DNA of 12,500 nt from Stramonita haemastoma (taxonomy: Eukaryota > Mollusca > Gastropoda > Neogastropoda > Muricidae): assembly GCA_030674155.1 (NCBI GenBank), contig CM060335.1:33281581-33294080 (forward strand), written 5' to 3'. The position numbers and the translations under genes are program-made. Of the stretch, positions 7,258 through 12,500 are shown in pieces. Under the pieces are notes generated by a model. It saw only the letters and a program-made list of their open reading frames with translations. It made no database searches and was not told the origin of the DNA. Position 1 is the first letter of the stretch; each line of letters begins with the position of its first letter.

Positions 7258-7338
7258 GTTTTGTGCCCAGTCCCCCTCCCACTGTCCCCTTGTGAATGGG
7301 CATCCTTGCCTGACACAGTAAACCATTGTCATTGTCAC
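7258..7338 (+). mobile_element. Retroelement 3' end with (TTGTCA)n tail, copy 2
   Basis: Aligns to 953-1056: TTTTGTGCCCAGTCCCC, CCCACTGTCCCC, TTGTGAATGGGC, then TAAACCATTGTCATTGTCA. The pairing GCCCA (7265-7269) with TGGGC (7297-7301) is preserved. The tail has two TTGTCA-like units and passes directly into a (CT)n array. It lies on the strand opposite to the LINE fragment just to its left, so it is a separate insertion. Confidence 0.65.
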
Positions 7339-7425
7339 TCTCTCTCCTTCTCTCCTCCGTCTCTTTCTCTCCTCCCTCTGATTGTCCTCTTCTCTCTCTC
7401 TCCTCTCCTCTGCTCTCTCTTCTCT

Positions 7426-7484
<59 letters not shown>

Positions 7485-7495
7485 TCTGTACTCTC

Positions 7496-7528
<33 letters not shown>

Positions 7529-7610
7529 TCTCTCTCTGTCTCTCTGTCTCTCTTCTCTCTTCTCTTCTCTCTTCGTCTCTCTTCTCTCTCTCTCTCTCTC
7601 TCTCTCTCCT
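7326..7610 (+). repeat. (CT)n array
   Basis: CT repeats with CTC, TTC and CTGT interruptions. It begins at the TTGTCA tail and ends at the CCTGAAGCGAC unique sequence. Confidence 0.93.
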
Positions 7611-7660
7611 GAAGCGACTCTATACATCAATCTTTTCTCCTCATCCAATGAACCCGTTCT

Positions 7661-7855
7661 TTGTCATGCTGCATGCTAAGCTAGCCTAGCTAGAGTCTGC
7701 ATGCTTGGCACCCACTAACACACCTAGCATTTCCAGGAAATCAGTCTCTCTCCCTTCGCTGCTTGTAATCACTACCGTGTGAAACGCAGGCGAATGAAGT
7801 CGAGCTCGTGTTCGTTGATGAGAGAGTGATCATCAAACTTGATATAGATAATCTC
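7661..7855. repeat. Unit A of a diverged direct duplication
   Basis: Non-repetitive sequence that recurs at about 8184-8425. A 23-bp block starting AGAGTCTGCATGCTTGGCAC is identical at 7692-7714 and 8216-8238 (offset 524). Similar blocks follow in the same order: CATTTCCA, GGAAATCAGT, CTCTCCCTTCGCT, CACTACC, GTGTG and finally GATAATCT. No protein domain is seen on either strand. Confidence 0.8.
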
Positions 7856-7960
7856 TCTCTTGTCTCTCTGTCTCTGTCTCTGTCTGTCGTCACTCTCTCT
7901 CTCTCTGTGCTCTCTGTCTCTCTTCTCTCTGTCTCTCTGTCTCTGTCTGTCTTCGTCTGC

Positions 7961-8039
<79 letters not shown>

Positions 8040-8082
8040 CTCTCCCTCTCCTCCTCTCTCTCTCTCTCTCTCCTGCAACCAA
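7850..8082 (+). repeat. (CT)n array following unit A
   Basis: Begins with TGTCTCTGTCTCTGTC variants after GATAATCT, then long pure CT (about 7978-8034), then CTCC variants. A short CAGTA run (about 8099-8115) lies just beyond. Confidence 0.93.
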
Positions 8083-8183
8083 CACAACAGGAACAGACAG
8101 CACAGTACAGTACAGTATAGTTTTTTTTTTCTCTCTCTCCTTCATCACAGGGAGATCGGAAACAAACGTGTGGCGTTGCTGCT

Positions 8184-8419
8184 GCTGCATACATCCCCAA
8201 AAGCTAGCCTCGCTAAGAGTCTGCATGCTTGGCACCCAAACATAACAACACCAAGCCATTTCCACAAGGAAATCAGTCTTCTCTCTCCCTTCGCTTGCTT
8301 TTGTAGAATTCACTACCCGTGTGGAAATAACCCACAGAGCCAGAAGTGAAAGGCGAGGCTGGAGTGATTCGGTTTGATGACAGGAAAAGTGAGACCCTCC
8401 AAGTTTTGGTATTGAGATA

Positions 8420-8425
<6 letters not shown>
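8184..8425. repeat. Unit B of a diverged direct duplication
   Basis: Second copy of 7661-7855, with small insertions and a longer, less similar right part before GATAATCT. The same CTGTCTCTGTCTCTG pattern begins the CT array to its right, so the duplicated unit included the start of the array. Confidence 0.8.
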
Positions 8426-8755
<330 letters not shown>

Positions 8756-10692
8756 AAACGAGTGAAATTCAAGCCAAAACCTCCATGGATATCAGCAGAA
8801 ATAGAGAACGAAATAAAAGTAAGAGACTGTTTAAAGTCTAAACATGATAAAGAGTTTAAAAAACAAAGAAACAAGGTGACAAACATGAAGCGTGTAGCAA
8901 AACAAAAGTACTTTCAAGATCTTGTATCGGACAGAAAAAACTGCAGACACATTTGGAAAGCCATTAATCTACTAACAAATAAAACTAACAAAAAGGCACA
9001 AACTACAGTTAAAGATATTTCATCCTTGAGCCTGAATAAACATTTTGTTGGGATAACCAACAACCTAATAAAGTGTGAAGACTGGAAAAGTAATGATTTG
9101 AAACATTTAAGAGCATATTGTGAGTCTAAAAATATACACTCTAAATTAGACATTCCATTTATTTCCTTACCTGAAGTGCTGACATCCCTCTTACAATTAA
9201 AGCAGTCAACCACAAAAGATGTTGATGGACTAGATGGTAAAATAATTAAAATTGCTGCGCCTGTAATAGCAGACACCCTTACCTATATTTATAATCTTTG
9301 TATTGACAAAGCTTATTTTCCTTCTCATTTTAAAAAGGCTAAAGTAATTCCTCTCTTTAAATCTGGCGCATCAGATGACCCATCGAATTACAGGCCGATA
9401 TCAATTTTGTCTATCTTATCAAAGCCTTTAGAAAAGCATGTTAAAAAATCTTTACTTTTACATTTAGAAAAATATGACCTAATCAATCCAAGTCAATCAG
9501 GTTTCAGGAAAAAACATTCATGTCACACGGCTCTGATAAATATGGTAGACAAATGGCTTCTGAATATTAATAACAATATGTTTACCGGAGTTGTCTTCGC
9601 CGATTTTGCAAAGGCTTTCGATGTGATAAACCACACACTTCTGTTAAAGAAACTACACCTATATAGAATATCAAAGAATACCTTTCAATTTTTTTAATCA
9701 TTTTTATCAAATAGACAACAGTCAGTCTTTGTTGGAAAGTCTCAGTCTGATTTTCTCACAGTGACAAATGGTGTTCCCCAAGGTTCAGTTCTGGGTCCTA
9801 TACTTTTCTCTATATATATTAATGATTTACCATTGTACATGAATGCTTGTTGTGAATTATTTGCAGATGACAATTCAATTTATGCTGAAAATCATTCCTT
9901 ACAAATTTTGTCATCTAATCTCCAAGACAATATATATCAGCTTACCAGATGGGCAGAACTAAATCACATGTCCCTTAATCCAATAAAGACTAAATGTATG
10001 TGTATAACAACAGACAAAAGCGACAGAATCAGATCTCTTCTATGTTCCCTATAAATGTTTCAGGTGAAAAAATTGAAGAAGTAAATTTCCATAAGGTGCT
10101 AGGAATCATTATTGATCATAATCTTTCATGGCAAGACCACATCGCCAATCTAAGTAAAGTTGTATCTCAAAAGGTGTTTCAGTTATCCAAAATAAAACAT
10201 TTCCTTAATCTTAGCACTAGAAAACAGTTTTTCCAAGCACACATAAGTTCTGTTATAGAATACGCATCAACCTTGTGGGATTCTGCAAGTGCAAATACAT
10301 TAAAACCTCTGATTAGATTATACAAGCGTGCCATTAAACTTATTCTATTGAAATCAAGCTCATTAACTTCCGTGGACTATAAATCAGTTGGTATTTTGCC
10401 ATTTAAATTGCAGTTGGAATACAACAAAGCTTTAATGATGCACAGAATAGTGTATGGAAATGCACCGCCCACTCTGGCAAAACATTTTCAAATAAATACA
10501 TATCGTCATTCACATAAACTTACTGTGCCAAAACCAAGAATAGATCTGTTTAAAAGTAGTCTTGTATATAGCGGTGGCACTTACTGGAATAACCTGCCAG
10601 CATCCTTAAAAAGTGTAACTTCTATGCTAAACTTTAAAAAATCATTGAAACATTTTCTTATGAATGAAAGGCTGACAGAGACTGGCTGTTGA
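8756..10692 (+). pseudogene. Non-LTR retrotransposon reverse transcriptase, 5' truncated, one stop and one frameshift
   Basis: LINE-type reverse transcriptase, which would copy element RNA at a nicked target. About 645 codons remain, from the linker after the endonuclease (PKPPWISAEI) to the C-terminus; no endonuclease domain is present. RT blocks in order: NYRPIS (codon 211), FADFAKAFD with the first catalytic Asp (codon 283), GVPQGSVLGP (codon 339), FADD with the paired Asp (codon 369), HKVLGIIID (about codon 445). All three catalytic Asp are kept. An in-frame TAA at 9695-9697 sits where homologues usually have Lys (AAA to TAA by one change). At about 10012 the frame shifts, consistent with loss of one A in an ACAACA(A)GACAAA context; the frame then stays open to TGA at 10690-10692. 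An upstream ATG at 8639 only reads CT repeats. The style fits the CR1/Jockey supergroup; the clade is not assigned. Confidence 0.92.
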
Positions 10693-10808
10693 TCTTGTCT
10701 TATAAAAATAAAAAAAAGCATATTGTTTTCTTGTTATCGGACAAAATGTCAGTCATGGTTTGCCATGACTTCATTTAATCATGTTTTACATATGTCTTTT
10801 TATCAGCT
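10693..10808 (+). mobile_element. Probable 3' untranslated region of the preceding LINE
   Basis: Follows the stop codon directly. Contains the hairpin AGTCATGG/CCATGACT (10751-10758 and 10763-10770, loop TTTG). Its right end is lost in a CTGT array, so the true 3' terminus is unknown. Confidence 0.5.
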
Positions 10809-10940
10809 GTCTGTCATTCTCTGTCTGTCTGTCTGTCTGTATGTCTGTCTGTCTGCCTGCCTGTGAAACTGAGTGTCTTTAGTCTGTCCGTCTGTCTGTA
10901 TTCTATCTCTCATCTGCCTGTCTATCCCTTCTCTGTCAGT
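10808..10940 (+). repeat. (CTGT)n microsatellite
   Basis: CTGT units with CTGC, ATGT and TCCGT variants, grading into CT-rich sequence. Confidence 0.88.
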
Positions 10941-10944
10941 CTCT

Positions 10945-11026
10945 ACTCTACTCTGCTCTGCTCTACTCTACAGTACTCTACTCTACTCTACTCTACTCTA
11001 CTCTACTCTACTCTACTCTACTCTCT
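10945..11026 (+). repeat. (CTACT)n pentanucleotide microsatellite
   Basis: CTACT/TCTAC units with CTGCT variants at the left and one CAGTA interruption, then a long regular block at about 10975-11024. Confidence 0.92.
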
Positions 11027-11030
11027 AGTC

Positions 11031-11313
11031 AATCATATTTCTTATTTTCTAATCTGATTTTGTGATTTTGTTCTCTCATTTTGTAAAAGATAAAGCATAA
11101 GCGTAGAAATTGTTTCTTGTATTTGGATGATGTTATGGATTTTTTATCTTTTTTCTTCACTCATACAATGTGTATGTGCAGTTTGTTTGTTATTGCTATG
11201 CCTTTCTTTTATTTTCTTCCTTTTTCACCCAGAAGGGTGGTTATAAAAAGGCACGTTTTCTTATGCCATTACCCTCTTTAAATACTCATTCATTCATTCG
11301 TTCATTCGTTCAT
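11031..11313 (+). mobile_element. Possible retroelement 3' end with (ATTC)n tail
   Basis: No reading frame of note. The end looks like a LINE tail: a perfect hairpin CACCC, AGAA, GGGTG at 11226-11239, then CTTTAAATACTCATTC and an ATTC/GTTC tetranucleotide run at about 11285-11312. It could be the true 3' end of the LINE at 8756-10692, with the CTGT and CTACT arrays expanded inside its 3' untranslated region, or another element. Confidence 0.4.
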
Positions 11314-11316
11314 TTT

Positions 11317-11320
<4 letters not shown>

Positions 11321-11400
<80 letters not shown>
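11321..11400 (+). repeat. Perfect (TC)40
   Basis: Eighty bases of uninterrupted TC, the longest perfect dinucleotide run here. It lies between the ATTC tail and the LINE fragment beginning at 11403. Confidence 0.97.
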
Positions 11401-11402
<2 letters not shown>

Positions 11403-11404
<2 letters not shown>

Positions 11405-12500
11405 CATCAATAATGGTAAACATGGTGCCACTTTCCCCCAAGATGCCACAGAATTATCTATTCTTCTACTTGCTGATGATGTTATCCTACTATCTGAAAC
11501 AGTTGTTGGCTTACAAAAGCAGTTAAATAGCTTGAGCAGTGCTGCAGTGGCACTTGATCTTAAGGTTAATCTGAATAAGAGCAATATCGTTGTATTCAGA
11601 AAAGGTGGTCATTTAGCTGCTCATGAAAAATGGTTGTACAATGGAAAAGTCATGCCAGTGATTAATGTATATAAATACTTAGGAATCTGTTTTTCTACAA
11701 AGCTTAGTTTCACAACTGCATGTAAAGATCTGGCAAGTCGAGGTAAACGAAGTTTGTTATTGGTTTTGAGAAAATTACGAATATTGAATAATAACTCCTT
11801 TGATTTGTTCATTAAGATATTTGATGCCCAAATACAACCCACTGTGTTATATGGTGCAGAAATATGGGGTTTGGATGCAGCTGCAACACATTGTGAATCG
11901 GTGCACCTCTTTGCTTTAAAACAGTTTCTAGGCTTAGATAGACGTACGCCCAATGATCTTGTGTATAGTGAAACTAATAGATATCCTCTCTCCGTTAATG
12001 CTGCTGTAAGATGTATTAGATACTGGATTAAGATTCTATATATGGATGAGAATAGGTTACCTTTTAAGTCTTACAAGATGCTTTATGATCTAGACCTCAA
12101 AGGGAAAAACAACTGGGCTACACAAATACGTACCTGTTTATGTGAACTCGGTTTTGGATTTGCTTGGCTTAATCAAGGTGTTGGAAATTGTAGAGAATTT
12201 ATAAACGCTTTCAGGCAAAGACTGATTGACTGCAGGTGGCAACAATGGAATGACCATATACAAACCAGTGAAAGATATCAAATGTATAGACAATTTATAA
12301 GTACTCATGATATTAAACCTTATCTCAAGCTTGATATGGACATTCATTTGAAAAGAATTATGTCTAAATTTAGACTTGGTGTATCAGATATAAATGTTCA
12401 TAAATTCAGATACAGAGGATATAATGTTGATGACACTAGGTTACTATGCCCATTATGTAAGCAAGCACCTGAAGATGAAGTACATTTTGTGTTATGTTGT
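11403..12500 (+). CDS. Second non-LTR reverse transcriptase, 5' truncated, open to window end
   Basis: An uninterrupted frame of 366 codons runs off the right edge. It starts within the RT palm: INNGKHG, then LADD with the catalytic Asp pair (11469-11480), LLSETVVGLQKQL, VNLNKSNIVVFRKGG, then YKYLGI (from 11670) and VLYGAEIWG, all usual landmarks of LINE RT palm and thumb. The C-terminal region holds a C-x2-C-x8-H-x3-C pattern (CPLCKQAPEDEVHFVLC, from 12447), a zinc-binding motif seen at LINE C-termini. The RT fingers and the GVPQG block are missing; (TC)40 occupies that place. No native start exists. The sequence is unlike the other two LINE fragments, so it is a third family. The lack of any stop suggests a younger copy, or the 3' part of an element continuing past the window. 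Confidence 0.88.

Noticed and set aside
11170..11526. 118-codon plus-strand frame crossing (TC)40
   Set aside because: It is in the wrong frame for the RT fragment; the conserved LADD and YKYLG motifs lie in the frame starting at 11403.

Overview
This window looks like repeat-dense nuclear DNA from a marine invertebrate. It has no cellular protein-coding gene that I can support. The best taxonomic guess is a mollusc, perhaps a gastropod. That guess rests on tRNA-headed SINEs carrying a core of the type 'TCCTTCGGATGAGACTTTAAACC', which I associate with mollusc genomes, and on three different decaying non-LTR (LINE) reverse transcriptases among very many microsatellites. The species is not determined.

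Layout. Positions 1-640 are a purine-rich degenerate minisatellite. About 785-1075 is a retroelement 3' tail ending in (TTGTCA)n, with an almost complete SINE (1090-1418, 13-bp target-site duplication) inserted right behind it. A second related SINE lies at about 1703-1930. From 2041 to 2265 there are two copies of another retroelement 3' end, the second running into a (TGTAC)n pentanucleotide array. Positions 2540-3003 are a long polypyrimidine tract. Positions 3206-3770 are a compound GT/CTGT/CT/CTAT array that ends at an orphan SINE 3' module (3776-3848). About 3905-4275 (minus strand) holds two head-to-tail SINE pieces of the same core family. Positions 4287-4735 are GT, ATC and ATT arrays. 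Positions 4736-5604 are AT-rich with homopolymers and no gene. Positions 5605-6300 hold GGTG/GGAT, GT and ATGT arrays, and 6340-6590 hold a structured dispersed-repeat candidate.

The right half holds the LINE remains. A minus-strand C-terminal fragment (6819-7212) has its stop codon overlapping the first unit of a (TAGA)n tract. Positions 7326-8755 are CT arrays separating two copies of a unique segment 524 bp apart. Positions 8756-10692 (plus) encode a 5'-truncated reverse transcriptase with one stop and one frameshift. Positions 11403-12500 (plus) are a different reverse transcriptase, open for 366 codons and running off the window. Both plus-strand LINE fragments begin exactly where a (CT)n tract ends.

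The genes do not form a pathway. The shared theme is retrotransposition: LINEs supply the enzyme, SINEs are presumed to borrow it, and several 3' tails abut or grade into microsatellites. The strongest non-routine signals are a base-pair-compensated hairpin shared by the two plus-strand SINEs with a T6 run in its loop side, the common LINE/(CT)n junctions, the tandem SINE pair, and a consistent T>A strand bias of nearly all microsatellites after about 1 kb.
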